Shown in pieces: positions 23,001 to 35,439 of a DNA stretch of 64,000 nt. Each line of letters begins with the position of its first letter. Position 1 is the first letter of the stretch. Source of the stretch: Argopecten irradians (lineage: Eukaryota; Mollusca; Bivalvia; Pectinida; Pectinidae). A program made the translations under genes and the position numbers. Under the pieces are notes generated by a model, which saw only the letters and a list, made by a program, of their open reading frames with translations, was not told the DNA's origin and ran no database searches. The stretch is from positions 30,013,540 through 30,077,539 of the forward strand of contig NC_091134.1 of the NCBI RefSeq assembly GCF_041381155.1, read 5' to 3'.

Positions 23001-26000
23001 GATGCTTTTCGACTGACGTTACAATGCAAGAAACGTTATTTAATTATTGTGATGTCACAATAAGGCTATCCTATTCACTATATCTGGTATCTATATCCTG
23101 CACAAATTAATTGCTCCAGACAGGTCTATCTGACACAGGAAGATATATGAGAGAAAATTAGCTATGTTGTATTTTTCATGTACAAGTTTACCTATTTCAT
23201 CCTCCTCATAGATGGGCTGGCTCTTGCGTCTCTCCTCAAAGTCCCTCTTTTTCCGGCGGATGGTCTCCTGCAGCTCAACATCGGAGTCGGCCTCCTCGTC
23301 CTGACTGTCCCCCTCCACAGCGTCCGAGTCACTGTCTGTCCCGTACCCACCAAGCCCTGTAACAAGGTTCAAACTGCTGACCAAATGTCTCTTTTAATTG
23401 TCAAAAACAGTGCGGACTACTGAGTGAGGCTCTTTTTTCTGGACAAAAATATCTCAGAACATGCTAGGCAGTAGCTATATATAGGAGCCCAGCTAAATAC
23501 TGGTACACCACACACAGAACACCTGAGATATCCCTGTCCATAGAACAGTCACATCTCCCGTATTTCTTGTGTAAATAACTTGAAAAACTTTTTAATTGTT
23601 TCAAATATCATTCATCTACCAAAAATGAATGCTTCAGAAGGTCAGTTTACTTTAGCTTAACAAAAGCAAGTTCAAAGTTTTTTTCTGAGGTTTAATTTTT
23701 TTCATACTTAACCACAATAGTTAACCAGATCTTTTTCTAATGTAAGAGTGTATCAAATGTTCATCAACTGAAATGTAGCCAGTAAAATGATATATACTGT
23801 ATGCCCTAATGCATCTGTCTTTTTCTCTTTAGAATCATTAATCAATTCCAAAGTTACAGATATATTGATAATGTATATGCACAACTTGAACAAGTTGTTG
23901 TCTTATACAAGATTATCTCAAATATATCCGTATGTTTATTTCAGTAAGTTAAGGATGAAAATTGAGCTTATACAAGCAATGAGGACCAATGACGATTTCT
24001 AAAATATGGCTATTACAGCGCCGTTACAACAAGTGTTCCTGTTAACACTCATTCACTCGATAGACACGTTGGCTGGTAGCTGATGTAGTAGGCTGGTAAC
24101 TGATGCAGTAGATTATATTTTAGTTGGCATGTAACGAAGGCGCTGATTGGCTGAAGCATCAGAAGCCCGACTAATTGGTGTGGAAACCAAATCAGGTACG
24201 GCTGACAATAGGTTACGTCATGTCAAAATATATTCCGATCAAACACGGTTTTAACACATATCTGGGTGTTAGTAGGGGATGTAATTCTAGTTGTAGACGT
24301 CGAGTTTGAATGCATCTCCTTAATACTTCTAATTCAATTTGATTCATATTTGCGCGACCCTCACAGGTAATATTCTCGGAGGTTTGCGCATGGACGGTGG
24401 CAGTTTACAAAATGTCTGTTGAATTTAGCCGAGAAACACTAGATTCAAATGCATCTATCTGATTGTGACAAAGTTAAAAAAAATCTACGCCTACAGCTGG
24501 AATAGCATCCCCTACTAACATCAAGGTATGTGCAAAAGCTGGGTTTTATAGGAATATATTTTGACAAGACACGATGGCCAGTCGTACATTGTACCGGAGT
24601 CGGTTTCCCACACCATGCGGTAAAGTTATAATTAGTCAGAAGCAGGCGATATCTTTTCCGTACAACTTCTGTAAGCTTATACTGCCTACTGGTAGGCCTA
24701 CTGTACACACGTTTCAGATCTTGGTAATTGCCGACAGACGTTTCTGACTGTTTAGCTCTGCAACTACGTTGAAGCGACAGCCAATGAGAGCCGCGCTTCC
24801 ACAGCTTATTGAATGTTGTTGGAAAACTGACTAGCTACCATGCAAACTGACTAGCTACCAATCAACGGAACCACCCACTAGACTTGCCGTCACACGTACC
24901 CTTATTGTAACGGCGCTGTAAATGATGTTATCTTAACTATTTATTTACAAGAAATGGATGTCAGAAATAGTTCGCAAAATGACTGCAAAACTGGTCAGAA
25001 CTGTGAATGAAATAAGGAGTAAATCTCTCAAATAGTCTACTATGAGATAGAGGTTTTACGATGAAGAATAAATTGATGTTATGGGGAAACATCAAAGTAT
25101 TTTCTAGACTGTAGCAACAGAAATGGGTGCCAATGCCAGAGACTTTAATCTCTTTTACATTGGTGTAAAGAACAGAGGAATAGTGTGTACCTTCTGGATC
25201 AGATGGTTGAATTCAGAAAATATAACATGAACATGCCAAATGGTGTCAGAGGCTAGATGAAATAGACAAGATGGTGACACAAAAAATATCCTGTATCAAA
25301 ATGGATTAAAATATTTATACGAAGTCATGTGGCCTTGAAAGAAAAAGTGGCATACTTACCGAGACCTGTCAAGGTTGCTAAAGCAGTGGACTTGGACAGC
25401 TGCTTTGCTGGAGCTTTTGTATAATTACATAGACATGATTAGTACAGATGTACTCAGCAAAATGAAAGTAAAAGTAGACACTCTCTTGCTTGTCTAGGGG
25501 AGACAACTCTCTTTTCCCCATCTGAGAACTCTGCTGTGAATACAATTTTGATTTTAAAGCATGTATGATTGCAACAAAATTCTGGGATGAGGGTTAACTC
25601 CTTTACTGTATTAGTTTCCAGAAAAATATTCTCTGATTTCTTCAAATGCTATTTATTTGCACATCATAGTCCAATCAATTTTATCAAGCATGACCATATG
25701 TTATTGGTTTTTATCATCTGATTAAATATATTAAGAACTCAAATAATGAATCGACCATGGTTAAGATTCCCTCATCCCAATTCATAGAAATCTAACAGAT
25801 AACAGAGTGCACATAAAGTCTGGTCTGAATAACTTGATCAGCAGGAAACTGTCCAATAACCTTACAATGCTGCCAGAACAATTGGATTTTTTTGCTTCAT
25901 CGAACTAAAATGACTGAACAGTACTGGATGAAGTAAAATTAATCTGGTGTGAGAAATTGATTTATTAAGAAATAAAATAACAAACTTAACAAGAATAAAT

Positions 26001-29000
26001 CCACAAACTAAAACATATACCAATAGGGCATCAACTGAAACAACAAGAGTATTATAAAATACAATTATTAGCATCAAAATAATGTTAAAATTGATATGGC
26101 ACAATGTGTTTCAAAACTCATTTACCTGGTATTTCACCGAAGACAATTTTTTACATCACAAGTCATAAATACAAGTGTTTCACAACAGTTTACCAAAGAA
26201 TCTGTGTATTGACAGCATTTTGGTTCAAGGAAAAGATTATTGTAATGCTCTTTAACGTAGTCAGCATCTTTTGCACACTGAATATTGCAAAGTAGGTTAA
26301 CTACATCAATAGATTATTCATCCACCATTACAAAGACTACAAGGCACTGTGACAGTGTGATGCTGTGGTCCAGCCTGAAAATAAAGCCAGCTTTTGAAAT
26401 ATGTGCTACCTTTAGCAGCTCTGTTCTTTTCCTTATAATACACTTCCTTAGCCACTGCCTCCATTTCTGATGTCGTCACCTCCAATAAAATTTCTGTCAA
26501 CATCTTCCTGGTTTTCATTATCTGAAAAAGGAGCTCTGTGTAGGTGTTTGTAAAGCGAATCCTTGTTCATCTAGAGTCTGAGTAACGGAGTTATAAAAGC
26601 TCAAATACTATACAATTTTGTTTACGTATTTGCTTTACAACCTGTTAACAGCCAGTTATTTAATGAACAAGATCTTTGATTAATATAAGAATCAACTGTT
26701 GCTCAATAGTTTTTAAACTTACATCTCAGCGTTTTATTGGTATAAATCTATTACAGGATAGAAAGACAAAGTCAATTTATAAATAGTAATAATAATATAC
26801 TTAAACAACAAAGAAATATGAAATGTTACATGAACTAACCATTTCCAGTTGTTTTTCCTCCTCTGTTTTGAATTCCTCTGGCGACGGACTCCTCTTCTTT
26901 GGTTTAATTTCTGGTTTTGGAGACTTAGACTTACTCCTACTACGCTCTGTCTCCTCTTCATTATCAGAATCCTGAAAAATAAATCAACATTACAAATAAC
27001 AGTTGGTAAGACAATGTTGTTAAATTAAACAGAGAAATAGTATTTTGAGTAGCCATCTTCAAGTTAATTGGCTACATTATAATGCATATTTTCAATTATG
27101 TACAAAGAAAAGAATTTCCTACAACACATATAGAAGTGATTGAGTAAAGTTTGGAAGCGAGACCTATTTCTAATTGTTAACTTGAGACATACAAATCTGC
27201 TTTTCTTGGGCACACTAGGCTCCCCCTCAGATTCTCCTCCCCTCTCTTTCAGGATCTCTGCAGCTGCTTCCCTTTCTGCTTGCTCCCGAGCCTCTTTTGC
27301 TTCCTGAATTTCCTTTTCTCTCTTCTCTTTTTCCATTTTCTTTATTTTCTCCCTTTCCATCTTTTCCAATCCTTCTCGTATCCAAGCAGGCAAATTTTTC
27401 CTCTTAGCTGCATCTACAAGTGATGATTATGAAACATACAATTAGATAGCCTCATTCCTTAGGAATTACTCTTTAGTTACCAGTGAAAACAAACAATTTA
27501 CTCAAATTTATATATATATATATGCTATATAATATACAACTATATGTACAAAAATCAATGTAAAATTTTCAACGTAACGTTAATTAATAAATGTATGTAT
27601 ACTTCTCTGTCTTAAATGATGATTGCTATTTTGATCTGATACCAATCAAATCAATGTAGTTTTCAAATACTTTAAGTAAATACAACTAAAATTATGAAAA
27701 ATTTGTTTATTTCAGTAAAAAAAATGAAAATTGGCTCATCGATATGTTATAAATGGTAGCTTGCAACAAGGACTGAAATAAATACTTTTAGTATTGAATA
27801 GCAATACTTTATCAGAACCAAGCTTTCATCGAGATTATGAACAGTGTATTTGAGTACATACATGTACCTGTATTTGAATATACCTGTACTTGAGCACATA
27901 TTTGAGTAACTCTTATGGAGTACATACCTGAGTACACACCTGTATACAAGTACACATCTGCAGTTGAGTACACACATGTATTTGAGTACATACCTGTATC
28001 TGAGTACATACTTGTATTTGAGTATACACCTGTATTTGAGTATATACCTGTATTTGAGTACATACCTATACCACTGTCATCCCCCTGAGGCAGAAATCTG
28101 TTGTGGTCGTGATGACTGTTGAAACCATGGTTACCATGGCTATTCTCTTGGTTATCTGATCCCCAGTATGGTTGGTAGTCACCTTGGTTACCATCCTACA
28201 GACAGCAAATAATGTTATTCCAATTGTTATATGATGATCAGAGAAAGTAACATATTAATTTATTCTGATAGTGTTCCAGATAGTGTGTGTACAAACATAA
28301 TTACACCCAGATAGGTATAAAAACTCAATGTGTGTACAAACATAATTACACCCAGATAGGTATCAAAACTCAATGTGTGTACAAACATAATTACACCCAG
28401 ATAGGTATAAAAAACTCATGTGTTACAAACATAATTACACCCAGATAGGTATCAAAACTCAATGTGTGTACAAACATAATTACGGCCAGATAGGTATCAA
28501 AACTCAATGTGTTACAAACATAATTACACCCAGATAGGTATAAAAACTCAATGTGTTACAAACATAATTACACCCAGATAGGTATCAAAACTCAATGTGT
28601 GTACAAACATAATTACACCCAGATAGGTATAAAAACTCAATGTGTTACAAACATAAATACACCCAGATAGGTATAAAAACTCAATGTGTTACAAACATAA
28701 TTACACCCAGATAGGTATCAAAACTCAATGTGTTACAAACATAATTACACCCAGATAGGTATAAAAACTCAATGTGTTACAAACATAATTACACCCAGAT
28801 AGGTATAAAAACTCAATGTGTGTACAAACATTATTACACCCAGATAGGTATAAAAAACTCAATGTGTTACAAACATAATTACACCCAGATAGGTATAAAA
28901 ACTCAATGTGTGTACAAACATAATTACACCCAGATAGGTATAAAAACTCAATGTGTGTACAAACATAATTACACCCAGATAGGTATAAAAACTCAATGTG

Positions 29001-31731
29001 TTACAAACATAATTACACCCAGATAGGTATAAAAACTCAATGTGTGTACAAACATAATTACACCCAGATAGGTATCAAAACTCAATGTGTTACAAACATA
29101 ATTACACCTAGTGTACACCTGGTAATCCTATGTATACTTGTATATAGACTCACATTTTGGTAATCATATGTATACTTGTATGTAGACTTACATTTTGGTA
29201 ATCCTATGTATACTTGTATGTAGACTTACATTTTGGTAATCCTATGTATACTTGTATGTAGACTTACATTTTGGTAATCCTATGTATACTTGTATGTAGA
29301 CTTACATTTTGGTAATCCTATGTATACTTGTATGTAGACTTACATTTTGGTAATCATAATTTTCCTCTCCGTGATTGTAATCATAAGACTGTTGAAACCC
29401 TCCACCGTGGCCATACTCAAATGTCTGGGATTCCTGAATGAAATAAATATAATGATTGCATAATTACTATTTTAATTTCACATATAAAGTCATTCAACCA
29501 TATAAATATATTTGAACTCTTTGACTGGAACAGGGAATACTTAAAAAGGAAACAGTATGGTCAATGATCTATCACACAGATACAAAGCTGTTTAAGAATG
29601 AAAATATTACATTTCATCTGAATTTATGTCTTTACTAAACATATATACAAATACATACTGTTGTTATAGCTTTATAACAGATACATATCAGTCCTTTTAA
29701 CTATGCATGTTTAGTAGACCGTAAAGGCATCTCAGTATCATAGTGAATATGGTTTTATGAAATAATTATCTTACTATTTTCTCATCCTCCACAGATGGCT
29801 GGGGCATGGTCCAGTTAGGTGGAGGCACGCTCCAGTTTTGTTGTAAACCCCATTCCCATCCTTGAGGCTGACTACCTTGAGCAACAAAATCTGAAAATGA
29901 TCAATAATATACAACAGTTCTAAAACAACATTCATTGTATCTTTTGTTTTCAACAATATTGTAATGTATCACATGTAATTAACAATGACTGCAGGGAATA
30001 GGTAATATGTCTTTCAGCATCTTTTTAGAAGAAATTAATAATTGATAAATATGGAAAGACATTATAAAGAGAAACTTAGGACCAACTACTGGCTCACTTA
30101 AAGTCCTTCTAATCTTGGATGAGCCCTGGAATTGAACTTACTGTTGAAGTTATTAGCTTTGTTGGGTCCATTTTCATTATCCCCATCATCTAATTCCATG
30201 TCCTCTCCACCTCCTCCATTAGAGGGAGCCACAGGCGGTGGTGGTGGGGGTCCGGCATGCATTGCCATCATCATAGGCCCAGGCATTGGTGGTGGTCCAC
30301 CTGGCTGTACAGGTGGTGGGGGTATAGACATATTGTCCGTGCCCACGGTCTCCTTCTGCTGAATCCATTGTTTAGCTAGTGCTGCCCAGTCAACTGAAAA
30401 TCAATCACAAACACTATATACTTAGGTCATTGGATTTTTTCCAGGAGAAAATTACTCAAAATGTATGATGTGCTACATGTTTAAACAAAATGCACTTCTA
30501 GCTAGATATATATATATGACCGAAATAACAAACATTAAAACAAATCTGCAATCCAGCTTTCCCAGCTACTTCTGCTCTTCAGGGGATGTTTATTTATGAT
30601 GAAGAGCAGTGGTAGCTGGGAAAGCGCTAGGGATTGCAGATTTGTTTTAATTTTGTCTTTTCGTGTTTTAATTCCATCACAAGAATATTCTTGATTTATT
30701 TATTCTATATATAGTCTGAGAAGAAATATGGTAAATTACTCACAATATTACAACAGGCTTTCTCCAAAAACAGTTCTTCTATTTCAATATAATTTGTGGA
30801 TATGCAACAATGGATTTTCCCTTAAATTTAGTTTATTTTGAAAGTAAGGTTTGCTTATATTAGTTACAGGAGAATTTCCACAAAATATATACAGTCAAAC
30901 CATGATGTAACAAGAGGCCCAGAGGGCCTGTATCGCTCACAGCTAAAAACAGTTCAAGGGACCGACAGAAAAACTTTGAAACATTAACATTGAGACTTTG
31001 AATTATTCATGGTTAGTATTACAGCGATGTTAACTGTGGTAGTTGTGTACATGTCATCGCGGTTGCGTAAACTTTATAATCATTGAATTTACAACAAACA
31101 AAATAAAATACAATTAATCACATGTATTGCTATCAATGGCAATATATATATTATAAACATGATTTATGCGTACTAGGCCTAACCCATATACATGTGTACA
31201 TGTGGTGACTAATATGAATATGAAGCAATATTACGGATTGAACATAAAAATGAAAACATGCTGTAAAAACGAAACTAAAAAGGAAGAACCAAAAGTGCTA
31301 CAACACCTACAAAAATATTTTGATTTAGAATCAATGATCTACTTGCTCCAGTATTTATGACAAAGTTTGGAATGTAACACTTTATATGAATTACTAATTA
31401 TGTGACCCGCTATCTACCATTCCGTAAATTGTCTTTTTTATTCGAATAATCAAGTGTTAGTTACCTGTATGATTCTATAACAAATGGCCCATGAAAAAAA
31501 GTTTGATACATCAAGAACTTTGATTCATACATGTATTTGCTGGTAATGTTACATAGTGGAGAAATTCGGGACCAAGCAAAAAGTTTGATTCTGAAAGAAA
31601 TTTGATTCATCGGAGTTTGAATCATCAAGGTTTAACTGTACAGTAACCTTTATATATAGCTCACCTTGTTCATGTGGAATGCCTTGAAATGACTGCTGCA
31701 GCATACCAGCTGGCCACGGATTGGCCCACAT
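20088..31731 (-). CDS. PNISR: PNISR homologue, SR-related nuclear protein (complete)
   Basis: Twelve coding exons in transcript order: 31731-31665, 30393-30142, 29890-29775, 29433-29344, 28195-28066, 27413-27193, 26971-26840, 26521-26410, 25413-25360, 23356-23192, 21516-20502, 20097-20088. They total 2364 nt, giving 787 aa (human about 805). The start MWANPWPAG corresponds to the human MWDQ start; the exon continues upstream as 5' UTR to an acceptor at 31810. Conserved blocks follow in family order: VDWAALAKQWIQQ (about 23), a proline-rich run (46-85), LPAWIREGLEKMEREK (about 226), KMLTEILLEVT (about 342), KQLSKSTALATLTGLGG (about 377) and a Ser/Arg domain (about 480 to the end). The human protein is a nuclear, pinin-associated SR-related factor, so a role in splicing is inferred. 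Exon 12 adds only three codons' worth of sequence. Two of its introns are built of splice-site arrays. A polyadenylation signal is possible near 19885. Confidence 0.93.
20098..20501. other. Last intron of PNISR
   Basis: On the minus strand it begins with the donor gtgggc and ends with 'tacttccag'. The open frame continues into it for about 40 codons, so intron retention would give an alternative C terminus. Nothing else is recognised. Confidence 0.5.
22036..22257 (+). other. Candidate promoter plus first exon of an unidentified nested gene
   Basis: Inside the PNISR intron 21517-23191, on the opposite strand. A perfect NRF-1 palindrome TGCGCATGCGCA (22036-22047) follows an octamer ATGCAAAT (21997-22004). 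An ATG at 22073 opens a 29-codon basic ORF whose TGA overlaps a second ATG (22159, 'ATGA'). The second frame runs 33 codons (starts MISLGNEIQRLHVAIEETEA) to a good donor (GTG/gtgagt at 22257). I do not recognise the protein and found no second exon. It could be a decayed gene or chance. Confidence 0.3.
22438..22582. mobile_element. Partial copy of the 'TTTGATGTACATCAAA' foldback MITE
   Basis: Shares the 16-bp palindromic core and the right arm of the element at 47766-48070. It is truncated on the left. A 16-nt A-run follows near 22735. Confidence 0.6.
24016..24918. mobile_element. 903-bp foldback DNA transposon derivative with TA target sites
   Basis: Terminal inverted repeats CAGCGCCGTTACAA (24016-24029 and 24905-24918) are flanked by TA at 24014-24015 and 24919-24920. 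The interior also folds back: 'gtcaaaatatattcc' near 24222 pairs with 'ggaatatattttgac' near 24550, and 'gttagtaggggatg' near 24268 with 'catcccctactaac' near 24507. No transposase is encoded. It lies in the PNISR intron 23357-25359. TA duplication suits the Tc1/mariner superfamily. Confidence 0.75.
25414..26409. other. PNISR intron without recognisable content
   Basis: AT-rich, about 1 kb. Short open frames on both strands lack any conserved feature. No repeat was recognised. Confidence 0.5.
27840..28065 (-). repeat. 18-bp tandem array next to a PNISR 5' splice site
   Basis: On the minus strand the exon ends GGTATAG/gtatgtactc at 28066, followed by about 12 units of 'gtatgtactcaaatacag'. 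Each unit joins as 'atacag/gtatgt', so the donor and its last exon bases recur. Some copies read gtgtgtac or gtatatac and are weaker donors. Confidence 0.82.
28283..29108 (+). repeat. 41-43-bp tandem array, about 20 copies, in a PNISR intron
   Basis: The unit is 'tgtgtacaaacataattaca' + 'cccagataggtataaaaact' + 'caa'. It lies in the intron between the exons at 29344-29433 and 28066-28195 and does not copy an exon edge. It adjoins the splice-site array at 29120-29343. Confidence 0.9.
29120..29343 (-). repeat. 38-bp tandem array copying a PNISR exon end and 5' splice site
   Basis: On the minus strand the exon ends GATTACCAAAAT/gtaagtctac at 29344. The array repeats 'gtaagtctacatacaagtat' + 'acatag' + 'gattaccaaaat', about 6 copies. 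Each unit thus carries the last 12 nt of the exon, fully matching, followed by a consensus donor. Confidence 0.9.
30535..30650. repeat. Foldback element in the first PNISR intron
   Basis: The left arm 'ttaaaacaaatctgcaatcc' through 'tctgctcttc' pairs with the right arm 'gaagagcagtggtagctggg' through 'gcagatttgttttaa', with a 20-nt loop. Small indels separate the arms. It follows a (TA)n tract, like the palindrome at 39782. Confidence 0.75.
30880..31664. repeat. Dispersed repeat in the first coding intron of PNISR
   Basis: Begins with 'aacaagaggcccagagggcc' and 'tgtatcgctcac' at about 30909-30940, a motif shared with 3240 and 45008. The rest up to the donor at 31664 is AT-rich without coding signal. 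Confidence 0.5.
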
Positions 31732-31990
31732 CTTGACGTTGTTGTGTAAAGTCCTCTGGTCTGTTTTTGCTATAAACCTATTTTTCAGTCTTCTATTGGC
31801 AAAGCCCACCTGAAATAGAAATCATACATCAATGTACAACATTGATATTATCTGTGTTATAATTCATTATATACCTCCAAGGTTGATGCTAGTGATGGTC
31901 TTGTACAAGTTGGGGATCCCCTGGACACTCCCGTAAATGCAGGTTAGTCCTGTATTTGAGTAACAATCCTGTATTTGAGGGATAAGTTTG

Positions 31991-32507
31991 TCACACATAT
32001 GCAGGATTCTTTCCTATATTGTGCTGGTATAACAGTATATTGTATTGCTGCTTGAGCGTGTTTAACAAATGTCGAAATCCAGCGTTTCCAACAACGGAGT
32101 ATGGTCGCATGTCAACTACGATAAAAACCTCGATTCCCTGTGTAGTTGTCTTGGATTTACAGGCAACTTTAATTAATGTTTTTAGAAAATATCTCAGATA
32201 CTGTTGCTGGCCTTGTTGTGATTTTTTGGAAGTAGTTGAGAGTTGAGGTCGGAACTTACCCAACTTGGACTTGAGCATGTGTGAGTTTAATACACAGGTT
32301 GGGATGTTGTGTTTTCTAACTAAATGTGTGTTCATAGATCATGTTTGATGTACTGTCATGCTTATACGGAACAATGGTACAACAAATATGGCATGAAGCT
32401 GCTGTGGCTTCTTTCATTCTAAAACCAAAATGTTTCCATACTGCAGAACGGTACAATGTTGGAGGATCTCTCAATTGTACAAACAATGCCTCCTCCTGTC
32501 GAAACAT
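31991..32507 (-). pseudogene. Broken hAT/ZBED-type transposase-like fragment
   Basis: Two open frames joined by a frameshift near 32320-32335. The first has a BED-finger-like stretch (SAVWKHFGF, then CHIC and TSNM). The second has THLVRKHN and then VVDMRPYSVVGNAGFRHLL, a signature of hAT-derived ZBED proteins. A few extra bases (around 'atgatct') break the frame. Only the N-terminal part of a transposase is present. It lies between PNISR and COQ3. Confidence 0.75.
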
Positions 32508-32509
32508 TG

Positions 32510-34290
32510 ATTCTATGTAAGGCTGTTTGTGATTAGGTCACAATGACTGTGCAACCGGCATACAGTGAAAAAGACGCCCAAAGAAAACCCCTCCACTCAC
32601 AGTGCATGTACCGTACATTGTGTTAACAATACCAATTAACGAACCAGGCACGCAATACTGTGGTTCTACTGTGGTATAATGTTTCACCCCTAATCCACAG
32701 TGTGACTGTCAATGGTGTTTTTTTCTCCTATTCTTACAGACTGCATACAAATTCTGCACAATATACCTGATAACATGAGTGTTCGCTTACAATGTGTGTC
32801 TCTGTATGTAAATGTTGACAGTGATGAATACACACCAAAATAAATAAGTCTTTAGTGATAAGTGATAAGTTAACCCAATGAAAATATGTAGATTTTTTTG
32901 CATAATCAATAGATATGGAGGGGCCAGTATCTTATATTAGCTGTCTATCAACTGTTGTCTCCGAGTTTCAGACTGCGTCTCAGTCTTAAAAGTGTACTTG
33001 CTTCTTTTTTCAGCATGAAAAGTGAAGCGCCATGGCACAAATACTTTAAGAAGGATAACTAGAAATTATTATCTGGTGGTCCTGCTGGCAACCAATTAAA
33101 GTGAATTTGTATCAACCCTGTTGTTCCTGGTATATTTATAAAGATGTTGAGGAAAATTGCCTTCCTGTTTTATTGTACAAAACATATACAGTAAGCTTAC
33201 AGAGGGTTCTTCAATAGTTGAAAATGTAATAGCCCAAGGCTGCTAATTAGGGCCACTGGGGTGTTGGTCAGGGGTTCAGGGAGTGGTCACACTTCTTTTG
33301 TTTACTTAATTAATGTATTTGTTTCAAGACAAACTAATTTAGCCTCAAAGCAAGGAACAACAAAAAATCAGGATTTTATGTACATATTCGGTCTTTGAAT
33401 ACTTAATGAATCAAATATGTGGTCTAGGCCCAAAACCAGGTTGAATGAAATCTTCAGTTCATAACATTACCCTTCATCTTACTGCAAAAAAAAGAGAGAG
33501 GAAAAGGGGCGCTAGCCTGCCTAACAGGTCCTGCCTAACAGGTCCTTTTCAAGTGTTTTAACCCGAAACGCACATATCATTTTATTTGGCCTAAATATTT
33601 TCTGTATGATTTTCATAGAAATACCGGGATATCTCTAAGTATTTTTTCTTCAGTAGACTATGTCAGTGGTCAAGAGATTTTTTCAGACCAAATTCCGTGC
33701 AAGCGTTGTACGGTTGTTAGCGTTTGGTATGCATGCGACATACACTCAATCACTATCAAACTATTTAAATAAAGTCGCTTTAGTATTACAAAATCACAAT
33801 GAATGCATACTTCACTCGAGATATCAAAGCATTTTGAACTCTTTTCTGGAGCTATTTCTTTCGAAGAACAGACGAGGACATGCCTTTCTCAGTCGCCATC
33901 TTGTATTATTTCTTGCAGGGCAGGCGGAAATAGACGGAAATTGGCGGAAATAAATCAGCGGGTCTCCAAATTCATAAGATTAGAGTCGTGTGATGGTTTC
34001 CGGAAAGCGACCAAGGTCGTTTTCGATTCTGGTCGCACCTAGTTGTTCGTCTTTAAAGACGGACCTGGTGATTTTATATTGTTTTCAGACAAGCCTTGAC
34101 AAAGCACTCACAGGCCTGTATCATACACTGCAGATCCGACAGGATTTGAAAATTTAACCGATGGCCCAAGTTGAGGTTAGTAGCCTACTTCCAACACCAA
34201 AAGCAACAAATGTCAGATTTCCTGCGTAATATCAGAAACATATGAGAAAACTTCGAACAACACGTAGAAATAAGCATTAACGCTTTCATG
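32510..34290. other. Intergenic region between PNISR and COQ3, with possible PNISR promoter
   Basis: No supported gene. On the minus strand near 33960-33890 there are three TTTCCG(C/T)-type boxes followed by a YY1-like CAAGATGGCGACTGAG (plus strand 33891-33906). These are promoter-type motifs compatible with a 5' UTR exon of PNISR. The rest shows no recognisable content. Confidence 0.35.
33891..33906 (-). promoter_or_regulatory. YY1-like site, candidate PNISR core promoter
   Basis: CAAGATGGCGAC on the minus strand, just downstream of repeated TTTCCGCC-like boxes. YY1 sites of this kind often sit at transcription starts of housekeeping genes. Linkage to PNISR is inferred from position and strand only. 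Confidence 0.35.
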
Positions 34291-34299
34291 TTTTAGTGT

Positions 34300-34960
34300 T
34301 GTTGATGCACTCAATCCCGAGTTCTTGTTGTATACGTGTATAATTGGGAATAAAACCTTTTTACTTTTAGCGCAGCAAGTGAAAATTTTCCGTTAACACG
34401 CAATTTTGAACCCAAATATTTATACTCATTTACTTGTTCAATTTCTTTGCCATTGAAAAGAAAGGGTTTAACTTTAATCTATTTGTTTTTAGTGGTGCTG
34501 CCTTCTCGTTCGAAAAACCATCGTTTTCGTTTTTGTTGTATTTATTGACAGCTGCCACTTTGCACAATAACTTTCGAGCTCGGTTATTGATTTCTAATTG
34601 TAATCCCTTTGGACTCTCAGATAAAATCACTAAAGCAACTGCAAAAGATAAGCTACCTACTGCTACATCTCCTAGTTTTAGTGGGTCGTACTTCAGAATG
34701 CTTGATAAGTCGTTTATATACACATTAAAAAGTGTAGGACTTAAACTGTCTCCTTGTCCTACCCCTCTGATAATATCCGCAAAATTGTCCGTCGTAAACG
34801 TTTTGAATTTAATTGAGGATTGTGTTTTTTCATACATGACGCATATTATGTTGAAGATATTTTTACCGATACCTTGTTCGGCAAGTTTATATAGTAAACC
34901 TGTTCTCCAAACGCTATCAAAAACTTTGTTAAAGTCAACAAAACTAGCATACATTTAAGA
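34300..34960 (-). pseudogene. Non-LTR retrotransposon (LINE) reverse transcriptase fragment, inverted and inactive
   Basis: The open frame (34954-34430) has FVDFNKVFDSVW, GVGQGDSLSPTLFNVYINDL and then LSFAVALVILSES where active elements have a YADD box, so the catalytic aspartates are gone. Similarity continues in a shifted frame (NGKEIEQVNEYKYLGS near 34440-34390). The 5' part of the ORF is missing. It is placed head to head with the 3' segment at 34991-35430. Confidence 0.85.
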
Positions 34961-34990
34961 AGAATCTCACAAAAAGGTATCAACGTCCTG

Positions 34991-35430
34991 ATGAAAGAAA
35001 CATTGGCTGTAAAAAAAATATACATGCAAATGGAACGTATTCTTGTTTTTCCTATGTTTCTAATATCATTTAAGGAGAATAAGATTTCTTATAACTTTGA
35101 AAATGCCAATCCTAGTAGGACGTTTAAACGTAATCTGAAACTAAGTCTATTATTCAAGAAATCGATACACGGTACATTCAAAACAATTTTTACAACTAAG
35201 ATAAATAAGTCAGATAATAGCAGTAAAACTTTTTTGTATAGCAAATTTAAACAAAACTATAAGGAAGAAACATATCTTTCTATTGAGAATTTTGAATTAA
35301 GAAAATTGCTCCCAAAACTGCGAATTAGCAACCACAGTTTAGATATCGAGGCGGGTATGGTAAAAAGATTCCCCATTCTCTGCGATTATGCAAATTTTGT
35401 AAAGAATTTCAGTTTTTAAAGTTGTTACAT
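34991..35430 (+). pseudogene. LINE ORF2 C-terminal segment (sense half of an inverted insertion)
   Basis: The open frame includes YKEETYLS and KLRISNHSLDIEAG, like the 3' end of molluscan non-LTR ORFs as I know them, and ends 'FVKNFSF'. No reverse transcriptase motifs are present. The segment lies 36 bp from the inverted RT fragment, and the two do not overlap in content. This fits a single insertion with 5' inversion. Confidence 0.6.
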
Positions 35431-35439
35431 TTTTAGCCC

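Noticed and set aside
28283..29108. CRISPR-like regular repeats
   Set aside because: There are no unique spacers; units are contiguous tandem copies in an animal intron.
33660..34042. Two overlapping plus-strand frames (97 and 79 aa)
   Set aside because: Overlapping frames without conserved motifs, in a region with promoter-type motifs on the other strand.
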